Below, one piece after another: positions 33,530 to 45,751 of a DNA stretch of 64,000 bases (position 1 is its first letter; each line of letters starts with the position of its first letter). Below the pieces are notes generated by a model that was not told where the DNA came from, did no database searches, and worked only from the letters and a program-made list of their open reading frames with translations. The position numbers were made by a program, and so were the translations under genes. Location: positions 24,419,191 to 24,483,190 of the forward strand of contig OX637407.1 in assembly GCA_951799425.1 (NCBI GenBank). The letters run 5' to 3'. The stretch comes from Ilex aquifolium (Eukaryota > Streptophyta > Magnoliopsida > Aquifoliales > Aquifoliaceae).

Positions 33530-34987
33530 CTAGCACTTATTGGGTGAGAAACCAATAAGAGAGCTTGCAAGGTCGAAACTGACACGTGTCCCCTGTTGCT
33601 GCACATTCCCAATAATCGACAAAGAAGACGACGTCGGAGCGAACCCGAAGCAAAACGTCCCCACCGAATCAACCGGTATCAGGTAATTCTTCGCCGGTAA
33701 CGACAATTCCTTCCCGTCCGAAAAGTGAAACGACACCGTTGGAACCTCAACACTCTTCCTCGACGACAGATTATAACACGTGTCGAACAATGCCATACCG
33801 TTAGTTGACGGCAACCCCTTCGTTCCTTTAACGAAAGCGTCACGGAGCGAGTTGTAAACGTCCGTCTGTAACCGAGTCACCGCCGTTCCTGAGTCAATAA
33901 TAACTCCGCCGTCACCGTTATCGTTCAGTTGAAAACTTGACGGAGGAAGTGACAGTGATTCACCGCCCACACTGAGTCCCGTTAAGTCGAGATAGTAAAA
34001 TGTGTCAAGCTTTTGGTTACGGAGTAACGGAGCGGTGACGGCGTTACGAGGGGTTTCTGAGTCGAACTCGAGAGTTGAGGCTGAGTCTGAGTCCCGGTCT
34101 ACGAGGCAGTAAGAGAATGACGTGGCGTTAATTTGGGAAGGAAACGAAAGTGGGCCGCCGCCCAGTCCGATTAAGCCGGCGGCTCCGACGAATAAGCCTT
34201 CGTTATTGTGTCCACAGCCTATGGCTACGTTGTTAACCGAAGCCGAGCCGGAAAAAGTTATAGTCTCCGTTGCAAAATCGCCGACGGTGTACGATCCATC
34301 GCCGTAGGAGACTTCGTAGAGGCACGTGTCGTTTCTGCATTCCGACACGTCAAGCGATTTGCATTGATGAGTATCGCAAGTGAGAAGCGAATACGAAGAC
34401 GACGAAGCCGGCTCAAAGATGGGATCGGCTTGCTGGTAACAATCGGCGCAGGGTGCGCATTGCACCCAGTTGACATCACTACCGGTGTCCAGAACCATGT
34501 AAACTTGACTCGGTGGACGACCGATTCCGATTCGGGAGAAGTACTCACCGCTTCCTTGACTCGTTCCCGAAATCACCGGTCCTTCCAACTCCTCAGCTTC
34601 GAACTCAGTCTCCATTGGTTCCAGATCTGACTTAACAATGCCATGAATAGCCAGATCTAACCGAGTCTGAAGCGATTTCACTCGGGCCGAGTCACGCTCC
34701 AGTCGAGCTAAAGTCAGTGCCTGGTAGTCTCCGTGTGAAGCTTTGTGAAGTGAGGATCGAGAATGTAGCTGGAGATTGAGCGAAGATGAAGACGTTAAGC
34801 TATGTTCTTGTGGGTTCAGTGTTTGTTCTATGGATTGGGGTTCAAATGAGAGTAGATCAATGGTTTTCTGGATCGAAGCTGAGACATCAAGGACTGTAGT
34901 TTTTGGGTTCTGTTCTAAGCTTCGAGAGTGTACAGAAATGAACGAGACTATGAAGAAAATGCAGAAGAGCGGCCCTATTTTCACCAT
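33530..34987 (-). CDS. Secreted pepsin-like aspartic protease (ASPG1-like)
   Basis: Single exon, 485 aa. N-terminal signal peptide (hydrophobic residues about 4-20, VKIGPLFCIFFIVSFISVHS), then a prosegment to about 145. The A1 protease fold follows, with both catalytic motifs: DTGS at 167-170 (VLDTGSDVNW) and DSGT at 365-368 (VIIDSGTAVTRL). Cysteine-rich CAPCADCYQQ follows the first Asp, as in plant nucellin-like/ASPG1-type enzymes, and there is no plant-specific saposin insert. It ends FSPNKC. YGDGSYTVG is the flap region. Closest remembered relatives are Arabidopsis ASPG1 (guard-cell protease) and At1g25510. The probable location is extracellular or ER. NDT (219) and NAT (287) are possible N-glycosylation sites. 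The ATG is the first in frame and lies about 60 bp after a TATA-like run. Confidence 0.95.
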   Translation of the reverse strand: MVKIGPLFCIFFIVSFISVHSRSLEQNPKTTVLDVSASIQKTIDLLSFEPQSIEQTLNPQEHSLTSSSSLNLQLHSRSSLHKASHGDYQALTLARLERDSARVKSLQTRLDLAIHGIVKSDLEPMETEFEAEELEGPVISGTSQGSGEYFSRIGIGRPPSQVYMVLDTGSDVNWVQCAPCADCYQQADPIFEPASSSSYSLLTCDTHQCKSLDVSECRNDTCLYEVSYGDGSYTVGDFATETITFSGSASVNNVAIGCGHNNEGLFVGAAGLIGLGGGPLSFPSQINATSFSYCLVDRDSDSASTLEFDSETPRNAVTAPLLRNQKLDTFYYLDLTGLSVGGESLSLPPSSFQLNDNGDGGVIIDSGTAVTRLQTDVYNSLRDAFVKGTKGLPSTNGMALFDTCYNLSSRKSVEVPTVSFHFSDGKELSLPAKNYLIPVDSVGTFCFGFAPTSSSLSIIGNVQQQGTRVSFDLASSLIGFSPNKC

Positions 34988-35045
34988 TGTAGAGACAGAC
35001 AGAGTACAAGAGTAAAGAGCGTGAGAGTTATTTGGGTATGGTTAC

Positions 35046-35060
35046 ATATATATATATATA
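35046..35060 (-). promoter_or_regulatory. TATA-like run of the aspartic protease gene
   Basis: An alternating TA run (tatatatatatata), 60-70 bp upstream of the start codon at 34987 on the minus strand. It could serve as a TATA box with a leader of about 30 nt. It may also be only a short microsatellite. Confidence 0.45.
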
Positions 35061-35520
35061 GGAGGGTAAGAGAGAAGGGTGCTTTGGATGATGTGTTAAA
35101 ACATAGTTTTTGAGGGGGTTAGATTTTGGGAAGGATTGTGGATGTGGATAATCAGGGTATTGGTATGTTTGTGAATTGTTTGATGTTATCATGAAAAGAT
35201 GGGCGAGGGTTATGGGTGTAAGAAAGGGTTTTTAATCATGGGGTTTATGCGATTAAGAATGATTGTTGTACTCTGAAGCTTTTTGTTATTGGAATGTGAA
35301 GCTTTTTGACCATGAATTATGGACCGATGTCTTTGGTTAGTTGAGCATGTTAAGGCGGATGGTGCGTTAAATGGGACCTATGTATTGTGTGGGTACCACT
35401 TGGGTCAAAAGATTGTACTTTTTTTTTTTTTTTTGATCTTGCAAAAGATTGTACTTGGAATGACTATATATGTGGAACAATTTTTTTTTATATTTTTTCC
35501 GAACATGCAATTAGCAAAGA
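35061..35520. other. Upstream region of the aspartic protease, no gene
   Basis: Promoter-side sequence with T-runs. The short open frames at 35319-35624 run into the foldback element and have no recognisable domain. Confidence 0.5.
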
Positions 35521-35529
35521 AAAATCCCG

Positions 35530-36887
35530 GGATCCGGCTCCTCTGCTTTTCCCCAAAAACAGCAGGGGCCTGCTGTTCGCCCAAAACGCTGTCGTTTTTT
35601 AGTTTTTGCTTTTTTGCTCATTAAATGGTACTGTTCCAATAACTTATGAACATTCAGCCGCTCCCTAAATCAACAGCCCACTTTGTCGTGCAGAAATCCA
35701 TTAGACTTTAAACAATTTTTTTACATAAAATTATATTAAAATTTGAGCCGATTAAATTTTTTTTTTCTACATATTAAAATTTGAACGGACTAAAATTCTT
35801 TTTTTGTACATATTAAAATTTGATTCGAACTGATTAAATTTATTTTTTTTACGTATTAAAATTTGAGCTTATTAAAAATCTTTAACGTATTAAAATTCGA
35901 GTCGATTTGAGCTCTACTTAAGCTGTTAGTCCCGATTAAAATTTGCTTCGAATCGATTAAAATTTATATTTTTTTATTTGTTAAAATTCGATTCAAATTT
36001 ATTTTTTACGTATTAAAATTTGTGTCAATTAAAATTTATATTTTTTAATGTATAAAAAATTGGATCGATTAAAATTTAATTTGAGCCTCGAATAGAATTT
36101 TAATTGGCTCAAATTTTAATACGTAAAAAATATAATTTTTAATTAACTTAAATTTTAATATATAAAAAATAAATTTTAATTAGTTCTTATCAAATTTAAT
36201 CGACTCGAATTTTAATACGTACAAAAATTTTAAAAAAAAATTATACTACATGAGTCACTGATCTATCTATGTGGTCTAACCCTTATTTTTTGGTGTGATT
36301 GTTTTTTAAAAAAAGGCACCAAATGGTGCCGTTTTAAGAACAGCAGGGGCTGCTGTTCCTCCCGAACAGCAAATTTTAATACGTGAAAAATAAATTTGAA
36401 TCAATTTGAATCAAATTTTAAGAAATAAAAAAATATAAATTTTAATCGATTCGAAGCAAATTTTAATCGAGACTAATAGCTTAAATAGAGTTCAAATCGA
36501 CTCGAATTTTAATACGTTAAAGACTTTTAATAAGCTCAAATTTTAATACGTAAAAAAAATAAATTTAATCAGTTCGAATCAAATTTTAAACAACTCAAAT
36601 TTTAATATGTACAAAAAAAGAATTTTAGTCTGCTCAAATTTTAATATGTACAAAAATAAATTTTAATCGGCTCGAATTTTAATATAATTTTATGTAAAAA
36701 AATTGTTTAGAGTCTAATGAATTTCTCCTCGACAAAGAGAGCTGTTGATTTAGGGAGCGGCTGAATGTTCATAAGTTATTAGAACAGTACCATTTAATGA
36801 GCAAAAAAGCAAAAAGTGAAAAACGACAGTGTTTTGGGCGAACAGCAAGCCCTGCTGTTCTTAGGGAAAAGCAGAGGAGCCGGATCC
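35530..36887. mobile_element. Mutator-like foldback element (1,358 bp) with 9-bp target duplication
   Basis: Almost the whole element is an inverted repeat. The left end ggatccggctcctctgc mirrors the right end gcagaggagccggatcc. Inner blocks also mirror: catttaatgag-type segments, ttcataagttatt, and the AT-rich attaaaatttg units. The same 9-mer aaaatcccg lies on both sides (35521-35529 and 36888-36896). Long inverted arms plus a 9-bp duplication indicate a TIR-type Mutator-like element without a transposase. A smaller gcaccaaatggtgcc hairpin lies near the centre (36318). Confidence 0.85.
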
Positions 36888-36896
36888 AAAATCCCG

Positions 36897-39270
36897 ACTC
36901 CGACCCCTCTCGGACCCGACCCGACTCTCTGTGTGTATATTTTGGTAAATAATATATGTATGTGTATATTTTTTATGCATTAGTGTATGTATTACTATGT
37001 GTTTTATTTAGTGTATTAATATGTATTTATATTAAGAATTTTAATTATTTTATAAGTTAATGAATTTAACTTAACCAGTTATAATTTAACTCATTATAAC
37101 CCGTTTATTAAATAGATTAAAAATTAATTGGATTTGTTTTACACCAACCTATTTTAAACTAGTTCATAACTAACCCAACATACTCATTTACCATCTCTAG
37201 TTATTAATTATCTCATCTAAATTTCTTATAGTAACAATTAATATTAACTCGACTTATTTAATTAATTATGGTTGATGTTCTAATATTAATCCAATCTATT
37301 TATTCTAATTGTTTCTTGTTTAAGTCGACAAGTATGACTCCTAAACTAAAAATTTTGAGACTATGATCTCTTTATTTTATCCATCATCCATAGGATTATC
37401 ATTAACTAAAAACTCATGTGATTTTTGTACTATTAAAACAGAGTAAAAAAATCATTTATTTCTCCAAGAATTAAAACAAAACTTGAGCAAAAAATAAAAA
37501 TGGATATTTTTTCTTATAAAATACTAATTATTGGATTTGTCGTACCCAAATTAGTTTCCTCGAGTGAAACATTAGCCCCAAAATACTCCTCCTGTGCTTT
37601 GCAGTCCCCATTTTGGGCTTGAAAGTTGTATATCTAGGCTATTGCCATGGGGTCGGTGTCAATTTCTCGTGACTAAATACTTTCAATTTAGTGGGCTAGT
37701 TTATTACACTCTTAAATCTTAAAGACGACACGACACGATAAAATGACTTTCAATACCGTGTTTGCTTAAGCCACTTATGCCATCTCTCAGCCTTTCTTTC
37801 TCTATCTATAAGTAACATAAGAAGAGATTCAGCTTAAAAAGAAAGAAAAGAAAAAGAAAAATAAATCAGGTGCATTATAAAATTTTACTGCTTTCATGCA
37901 TTAGTTGTCTAGTGATGAAGGAGCCAACTCTGGGATGTAGGGCTGAGATTGGGCTGGATGGTCTGCTTGACCTGAGCTGCCCAGCCCAAGAAATCCAGAG
38001 ATGTTATAGCCCATAGCATTGGTCCATGAATTGGCCCAGACTAATTATACGACAAGGACCATCTCTAATGGAGACTTAAACTCTTATCCAAACTCTTACT
38101 CAAATTTAAATAGAAAAATGAGTAAAAAAATTTGATTTGATATAAAACACTCCAATGAAGAAGTGCAAAGTTAAAAGAGGACAAACCCAAATTAAAAAGA
38201 TGAAAGAATATGACCTTTAAATTTTTAAAGGCTAATGAAATTTAACTATTGGTAATATGACCTTTAAATTTCGTGTTGATTTGATCAATAACCAATAATA
38301 TTCAACATGAAAAGAACTTTAGATTATACAATAATATTTAATTTTATCAAATTAATATTCAACTTTGCTGAATTAATTTCAAATTAATTTTTATTGTTAT
38401 CAAATTAATATTAAAATTCATTTAATCAATTTTTTGGAGTACTAAATTATATCAACTTTTTGGGTACTAAATCAAATTTTGTTTGATTTTATTAAAATTT
38501 TAATTTAATTTAATTTTTTTGAGTACTAAATTTGGAGAAAGGTAATTGTAAAAATAATAAATTTTTTTAAGATGAAATTATCACTTTTCGTTAACAACAT
38601 TGGTGAAAGGGAGATGGAGGGGGTCTCTATGTTATTTGTAAAATATCAGGGGTGTCTATGTAATATTGTTAACACTCAGGGGATGTCCGTGTTTTTTGTC
38701 CTAAATATAAATAAAAACGAAAATCTAGTCTAAAACTTGACTTTTTGATATTACGTTAGCATACCCAATTTAATATCAATTGAAAATAAAAAATCTCCCG
38801 TTACCCTTATTTTAACTTAAAAAGTGACATCATATGATTTTAAATTAAGCTAATAAAAATTTAGTTGATTCTATGACGTGGTAGAGAGAGAGAGAATGCA
38901 CTCAATCTTGTCTTCATTGGACACACATCTCTCTCTTACTCGAGAAAATATTGGGTGTAATAATTACACTACATTAATATTGTCTGATGGTATAACCCGT
39001 TCAATAAGAAAATTAAAAAATAAATAAAGTGAACTTCATTGTCTTTACATGGAGGTAGTTACATATTACATAGATGAGTGACTTCTTAATTTTGTGGGAT
39101 TTACTTGCTTATTTATTCACTTATTAGCGGACGATTACATCACTTGATATTGTTGACATGGTGTAATCATTACATCCAATATTTTCATTCTGTGGTGTAT
39201 CTCTACGTGCGTTGCACAAGTATGAAACCTTGGATTTATTTTTTTGATGTATTATAAAGTGGTGTTTTAT
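36897..39270. other. Intergenic, AT-rich, fragments of MITEs only
   Basis: No coding region. 38050-38250 (agactccaatgaagaagt-like) resembles the outer MITE around the SINE at 45144. 38590-38700 has ggggtgtctatgt repeats. Nothing else can be supported. Confidence 0.5.
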
Positions 39271-39279
39271 AAAACTGAA

Positions 39280-39870
39280 ACCTAAATACTGAAAATTAAA
39301 TGCTGATTTTTTTAATTTACAGACTGTTCAGTATCTACTAAAATTTAAATAGTGAATTGAATCAAACTGTTTGATAAATATAAAAAAAATTAAAATTTAA
39401 AAATTATTATTATTCTAATTTTACTATTCTTTTCAATCACCTAACCGTAACTTTCTTATTTATACCACCATCATCACAATGGTGATGTGGTGGAGGCGGT
39501 GATAGCGGCGGCACAATAGTGGTGATGTTAGCATAATGAATGTTTATTGTGGTAGTGGTGACAGTGGTTATGGTGGTGGCGACAACACAATGGTGGTGGC
39601 GGTGGCAACGAGACAATAGTGGTGATTGTGGATGATAGATATTTAAAAGTTAAGAGCGTAAAATGCATTGATGGTATATTTGTCAATTATGGATAATTTA
39701 CAAAATCCTTACTGACTAACATTTTCAGAATTAAGTGATAAATAAGTTACTTGTTATTTAAAATTTTAACTTATTTTTAAGAAATACTTAAAATATTAAG
39801 TGGTATGAATTTTAACTTACCAAACGAGTTTAATTCATTAAGTTTTCAAAGTATTTAGTTTTAAGCATTA
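39280..39870. repeat. Dispersed repeat with GGTGGT core
   Basis: An AT-rich repeat with inverted-like outer parts (aaatactgaaaattaaatgc on the left, gtatttagttttaagcatt on the right). The inner G-rich tract is gtggtgatgtggtggaggcgg-type, at 39478-39640. The segment aaaaattattattattctaa at 39391 recurs at 60127 next to a CCACCA tract, so the two loci belong to one family. Open frames in these tracts are low complexity. Confidence 0.5.
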
Positions 39871-39943
39871 ATTTACACTCTTAAATTTTAATTTTAATTT
39901 TAATTTGGTCCTTCAACTAATTGAAGAAAATGTTAAAGTTTAA

Positions 39944-40168
39944 ACCCCTAAGGGGTACCTCAATTGATAATAGAGATGAGTTGTACACTCAGACGTCTTG
40001 AGTTCGAAATTTGATAACCCCTTGGGGTCAGGCCATGAATGATTTATCTCTCACGAATATCTTAGTCTCGGCGTGGATGATTTGCCTTTGACCGAACCGG
40101 AAAGGAGATTAGTCGAGGTGCGCGTAAGCTGGCTCGAACACCCATAACCGTTAAACTAAAAAAAAAAA
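39944..40168 (+). mobile_element. tRNA-derived SINE, copy 1 (225 bp)
   Basis: Pol III promoter-like B box gagttcgaaat near 40000, and conserved 3' body gatttgcctttgaccgaacc / gtgcgcgtaagctggctcg / acacccataaccgtt, ending in an A run. The flanking 12-mers gttaaagtttaa (39932-39943) and gttaacgtttaa (40169-40180) are a target duplication with one mismatch. The gcgcgtaagctgg tail resembles plant Au-type SINEs, but I do not assign the family firmly. Confidence 0.8.
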
Positions 40169-40331
40169 GTTAACGTTTAAGGACTTGATTATTTTAATTG
40201 ATAGTTTAGAAATTAAATAAAAATTTGGTATAAACTTTGATGATATAAAATATAATTTTACCCTTGTTTTTTTAACCAAGTCTAAAGCATTATTACCGTG
40301 CATACTATGGTATCATTATCGTTGACTATAG

Positions 40332-40608
40332 GGGTGTTAATGGAGACGAGTTACTCGGCTCGATTCAGATAAAATTCAGCTCGAGTTCGATTCGTGTTCT
40401 AAACGAGATGAGTTTGAACAATTTTTTAGACTCGTTTAGAACAATGAGCCTAAAAGACTCGGTTCATTTATATGTCAAATAATCGAGCTATTTGGTCTCA
40501 GTTCAAGTTCTAAACGAGCCAAACTTGAACAATTTTTCATGCTCGTTTAGAAAAATAAACTCGTCAGATTCAGATTCAAACTTGTAAAACTCGACTCAAT
40601 TAACACTC
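40332..40608. mobile_element. GAGCTCGAG-rich MITE, copy 1
   Basis: Inverted ends ggggtgttaatggagacgag and (reversed right end) gagtgttaattgagtcgag. The inside is made of degenerate palindromic units gctcgttta / aaacgagcc. Member of the family also at 44249, 60725 and 61525. Confidence 0.55.
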
Positions 40609-41279
40609 ATAGTTGACTATTAGCATGATTATTTTAGATTTTGAGTAAAACTTTCCTTCATGCCATTGATAGTGTTTTTTTTTTTTTTTTTCGGGTAAGT
40701 CACGCCAGCATTAGAGTAGGGAAGATAGTTCTGGTTTGATTAAGATTGATTCAACTCTTGGGTTAATACTCCTTAATTTGTATTATCTTTTTATCTAACT
40801 CACGCATGCTGCAATTTAAAAAATGCATTAACTGCTTCTGAAAAGTTGACTTTGCTGTGAAATGCTAACATATTAACATAAATTTGGCTGACTTCTAATT
40901 TTCTGTTTGAAATATTGAAAATTTGGGGTGTAACTCGTGTGGATTGTTTATCAATTCGAGCTCAATTCAAATTAAGAAATTCTTAATTTGATTTCACACA
41001 CAAAATTTGTAAAATACTCACAAAAGTTGTAAATCACCGACAAAAGCTTTAAATTTTTTTGTGTATAAAATTACCCACAAAAATTATAAAAATAAACAAT
41101 AAAATTATAAAATTTAGAGGTACGATACTGAATTTTTTTTGGGAAGATTTGGCGAGAGGTACATAGTCGCGCACTTTTTATGTGAGAGAGGTCCAACCTG
41201 GACACTTTTAAGGTGAAAAGTCCAAAAAATAGACAGTTAACAAAAACACTCTTAATGAAAGAGGTTATTTAAAATAAAA
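40609..41279. other. AT-rich intergenic, nothing recognised
   Basis: No coding, RNA or clear repeat boundary seen. Confidence 0.5.
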
Positions 41280-42060
41280 ACTACTACCATCATCATCTCA
41301 CTACTGCCACCACCATTCGCCACCCCCACCATCACCCAACACCACCACCACCTACCATCTCCAAAAACCAACCACCACACACCAACACTCGCTGCCACCA
41401 TTACTCGTCACCACCCCTCATAACCGCTAACCATCATCAACCAAAACTCATTATCACCACAACCACCCACCAACACTCACTGCCACTATTACCCGCCACC
41501 ATAGCACCCACCACTACCACTACTACACACCATCGTCGCCCACCACCACCTATCATAGCCACCAAACCCACCATCACCACCACCACTACCCACCATCATC
41601 ATCGCTGCCCAACACCACTATCGACCACTGTACTCTGCCGCCCACCACCATCCATCGTTGTACATCACCACCGACCATCGCCTCTCACCACTATCCACAC
41701 CAACCACCGTCGCCCACCACCACCAACATATTTTTTATTTTGCCTCAAACGAACATTCCTTTTACATGAAAAGAAAGTCACCTACCAAACTTTTCTATCT
41801 CTCACAACAAATAAAAAACCTAGTTCATTATCCAAAATTTTTACAAACAGTGAACTACAAAAATATTAAAAAAATTAAATTGAGAAATATATATCAAAGA
41901 CAGTGAACTCAAAAAATATTGAAAAAAACATAAACAACGAACTACAAAAATAGTGAACTTTAACAGAATGAACCTCAGTTCAAAACACAACACTACCACC
42001 ACCGCCACCCAACACCACGCACACCCACCATCGTCGTTCACCACCACCACCCGTTATACA
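41280..42060. repeat. CCACCA/CACCAT low-complexity region
   Basis: Long runs of cac, cca and cat triplets with interspersed normal sequence, plus repeats of agtgaac / agacagtgaactc near 41850-42150. Open frames read as Pro/His/Thr-rich strings with no structure. No gene. Confidence 0.65.
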
Positions 42061-43047
42061 CACTCAAGACAGTGAACTCAAAGACAGCGTACTAAAGACT
42101 GTGAACTTAAACAATGAACATAAGAGAGTGAACTAAAAATAGTGAACACAAATAAATTGTGTTTAATTTATTTGTAATTGGATTGAGGGGGAGAGAGAAA
42201 ATAAATTTTGTTTAATTTATTTGTAATTTATTTTTATTTTAAATTTTATAAGTCATCCCAAACACCACCTTATATCCAATCTGAAAAGAGCATTGGGCTA
42301 TGGTTTTTGGCTGTGCCTGCTTGGTATTTTGTATTCGTAGTTCTACTGTCACTGTGTGCTTCCTCATGTCTCCAACTTGTTCACTATTCAATCTTGCCCT
42401 CATTCTCATCAAATAGGTCATCACTTTCTCTAAACCCTTTATCTTAGCCCCCTTCATATTAGCTATTCAATATACATATTTTGTATTCTTTACTTTGATA
42501 TATAGGGTTCAAAATAAGTAATTATTCACCTTCGTTAGGTTCAACAAAAATAAGAAGTTCAACATTTTCTATTATGAGAACAACGCAATAGCTCGAAATC
42601 CATGGTAATCTAATCTCGCTTTAAAATTGAGTGAAGCTGAACTTATTGCTTTAAAAAGTCCTTCCCTCAACTTATAGATAAATTAGTTACAAAAATTAGA
42701 ATTTTCAATAATTTTTATATATTTTTTAGTACAGTAGTCTTCTTCTAGCATGTATTATGTCATTGTGGACGGGGTCTTCGTTGACTTTGTGTTAAGTTAC
42801 TAGATATCATGGCGATTCTATGATAGTGCTATGCAACTTTATCACTTGTCTTGATTGGGCACACATCTCTTTCTTACCTTCCCTTGTGGCCGCCCATTCT
42901 TTCAGACGATATAATCTTGTATCTCTACACGTTTTGTACGAGTATGAAACCTTCGACTTATTTTTTTTGGTAAAATATTATAATTGGTCTTTGAATTTTA
43001 TTTTTATTTTTAATTTAGTTTTTGAATTTTTAATTATTTTAATTTAG
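42061..43047. other. Intergenic, no gene
   Basis: AT-rich sequence. Short open frames are present but have no domain, coding periodicity or splice context that I can support. Confidence 0.5.
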
Positions 43048-43266
43048 TTCATCAGTTCAAGTGATGATACAAACGAACTGTAAAATCAGACATTTTGAGT
43101 TCGAATCTTGAAAACTTCTTGAGGCCAAGTCATGAGGTATTTATTCCTCATGAATACTATAATCTCGGTGCGTATGGTTTACCTTTGACCGAACTGGAGA
43201 GAGAATTAGTCGAAGTGTATGTAAGCTGACCCGGACACTCTTGACTATTGAACCAACAAAAAAAAT
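43048..43266 (+). mobile_element. tRNA-derived SINE, copy 2
   Basis: The best-preserved B box of the family (gagttcgaatc at 43100), then the conserved acctttgaccgaactgg and gtatgtaagctgacccggac body and a short A run. The target duplication is not clear: the flanks ttttaattta and atttaatcta are only similar. Same orientation as the other three copies. Confidence 0.7.
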
Positions 43267-43942
43267 TTAATCTATCAACTATCAATTTTATCTCCATTAT
43301 GTTCTTCCATCTACTTTCACAATTAAATCAACATTGAAATAAATCATATGGAGATAGTCTTTGGTTGATCTAACGGTGAAAATAGATGAAAGAATTTAAT
43401 TGAGACAAAATTGATAATTGAATGATTAAATTGGGACAATTAAAAATTTAAGAATTAAATTAAAATTGAAAGTAAAATTCAAACCAATTATGAACACCTC
43501 TAAAGCATTATAACTGAGATTAACAGTTCGATAAATAATCACCGTCTTCGTTGTTGGACGTTAAAGTTACGAAATTGAACCTCGTCGCTCCCTCCTTATA
43601 ATCTCTCTATAATAGTGCTGGCCACAAAAGAAAGAAAACATCATCACTGTCGATAGTGTGGTGTCATTATCATTGACTATTAGCACAACTAATATCGTGG
43701 ATCGGTGGATTTTGGGTAAAACTTTTCTTCATGCCATTACAATTCCATTAGGTTTATAATAGTCCTAGTTGGATTAAGATTGATTAATTGAACTCTTGTT
43801 TAATACTCCTTAAACTATTGTTAGAAGAAACTCCAGTTCATCAAGGGGTTTGTTTACTCTAAGAATGAAACCACCTTAAACACGATTATAAACGTACAAC
43901 AATTTTATAATTTTTTTATTGACTTAAACAATAGTTCAACCT
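43267..43942. other. Intergenic, no gene
   Basis: AT-rich sequence between two SINE copies. Short motif similarity to 40300-40330 and 40670-40745 (tatcattatcgttgactat; acttttcttcatgccatt) suggests a duplicated intergenic fragment. Confidence 0.45.
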
Positions 43943-44145
43943 TTGGGGGCAAATTATAATAAGAATGAATTGTAAACTCAAACGTCTTGAATTTAAATAT
44001 TGATAATTTTTTAGGGTCAGACCATCTCTCATTAATTTTCTAGCCTCGGCGTGGATGACTTGCCTTTGACCGAACCGAAGAGAGAATTAATCAAAATACG
44101 CATAAAGTGGTCTGAACAACACTAACCATTGAAAAAAAAAATTAC
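43943..44145 (+). mobile_element. tRNA-derived SINE, copy 3
   Basis: Most diverged body (cttgaatttaaat in place of the B box) but keeps acttgcctttgaccgaacc and the A-rich end. Target duplication agttcaacct (43933-43942) and agttgaacct (44146-44155), one mismatch. Confidence 0.7.
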
Positions 44146-44248
44146 AGTTGAACCTAAAAAAAAAACTCCCATGATAAGCTTCACAATTTCATGATTTTGG
44201 TATACAAGTTAATCAAATTATACAAATTTCATTAATCATTTGTGGTTA

Positions 44249-44573
44249 GGGTTGTTAGTTGAACGAGCTCGAGCTCGAGTTCGAGCCGAGCTTGAAAAAC
44301 TTGTTTCTTAATCGAGCCTAGAAAATTGTTCAAGTTTGGCTTGTTTAAAAAACGAGCCAAACTTGAACGAACTCAAAACAAGTCGAGCCCGAGCTGAGTT
44401 CGAGTACTTGAACATAAACGAGTCGAGCCTGTCGAGTTTGAGCCGAGCGTCTATGACTTGTTTTCTAAACGAACCTAAAAACGTGTTCAAGTTCGAGCTC
44501 ATTTAAAAACGAATCGAACCTGAACGAGCAGAACTCGAGCTGAACTCGAGTAGCTCACTTTGATTAACAATCC
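44249..44573. mobile_element. GAGCTCGAG-rich MITE, copy 2
   Basis: Begins gggttgttagttgaacgagc and ends gattaacaatcc (inverted). The interior alternates aaacgagccaaacttgaac and gcctagaaaattgttcaag units in both orientations. The open frame on the minus strand is a by-product of the units. Confidence 0.6.
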
Positions 44574-45020
44574 TATCTATTTTGTGTCACAAAACTCATT
44601 TATGAACCTTCAAGCCAGTTGGCATGGACCCAATTGACAGTTGAGTTGAGACGCTTTCTGTGGTCACTATGGATGGCTTTCCCAGCAGCACCTATAAAAA
44701 CCATTTTGTGTCAATTCATTTTTTGGTTTTTTTTTATTATGAGTTCTTTTCATATCTAATCTAGATATTTTTTAATATTATTTTGCTCTATTTCTTTTTC
44801 CAGTGATGGAACCAATTTATATAATAAGAAGTATATGAATTTATTATAATAGTCCTTTTCAAAAAAATAAATTTATTATAATAGTTGATTTTTTGAGATG
44901 AGAAATTAAAAAAATATACTAGAAGATCTGACTCCTGTCATAATGGACCACATTCTGGCCAAAAAAAAAAAACTACTAGTATTCATAATTGGTCACTAAT
45001 TGCAAAAAATAATTAAAAAT
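44574..45020. other. Intergenic, no gene
   Basis: AT-rich; nothing recognised. Confidence 0.5.
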
Positions 45021-45143
45021 TTGCAGTCGAGTTATCTTCAATCTTGACTCAAATTTGAGTCAAAACTTAAATAAAAAACTTAATTTAATACAAAATATTC
45101 TAATGAAAAATAAAAATTTAACCTCAATGAATAGTTTAAATGA

Positions 45144-45301
45144 TAACATAAACAAATTGTAAATTTAGAATCATGAATTCGAATCTTGACAATCTCTTGC
45201 GGCCAAACAATGAGGGATTTATTCATTATGAATTCTCTAGTCCTGACATAGATGAGTGGATTAATCGAGATACATGTAAACTGATCTGAACACCCTTGAC
45301 A
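45144..45301 (+). mobile_element. tRNA-derived SINE, copy 4, nested in a MITE
   Basis: Flanked by the perfect 11-bp duplication agtttaaatga (45133-45143 and 45302-45312). B box-like gaattcgaatc, then the shared agatacatgtaaactgatct body. It is shorter than copy 1 (158 against 225 bp) and has no long A tail. It is inserted in an older MITE (about 45020-45460) whose halves read actcaaatttgagtcaaaac and gagaaaaactcaaactt. Confidence 0.8.
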
Positions 45302-45751
45302 AGTTTAAATGAGAAAAACTCAAACTTATGAATCGTTAAATGAAGATGCAATCTTATTATTGGAGATTTCAATGACAATTTGAATATCCCTTATTTTGAG
45401 TGTAGACATATTTTTACTCAAACAACAATACTACGATTCTGCAAATTTTTTACCGAATTTTGAATCCTAAATTAATGTAAAATATAGGATCAATAGGCCC
45501 CAAAAACTCTCACTAGGAATCCTATGGCTATGAATGTAATATACCATTTGGGATCCAAAAACTTGATAAAAGTTTTGATGGATCCATCAATTCTCATATA
45601 AATTTGAATCAAAATTTATGTAAGAGTCCGAAATGTCTTAAAATTTGTCAAAATTTAACTCTACATCATGTGTTCGGTTTGGTGAAAAAGTGGGTGGATG
45701 AAAAAGGGGATAAAAACATTAACATGACATTTTCCTTTGTTTGGTAAAAAT

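Noticed and set aside
34122..34630. Plus-strand open frames of 61 and 140 codons opposite the aspartic protease
   Set aside because: They are shadow frames of the minus-strand protease, which has a signal peptide and both catalytic motifs.
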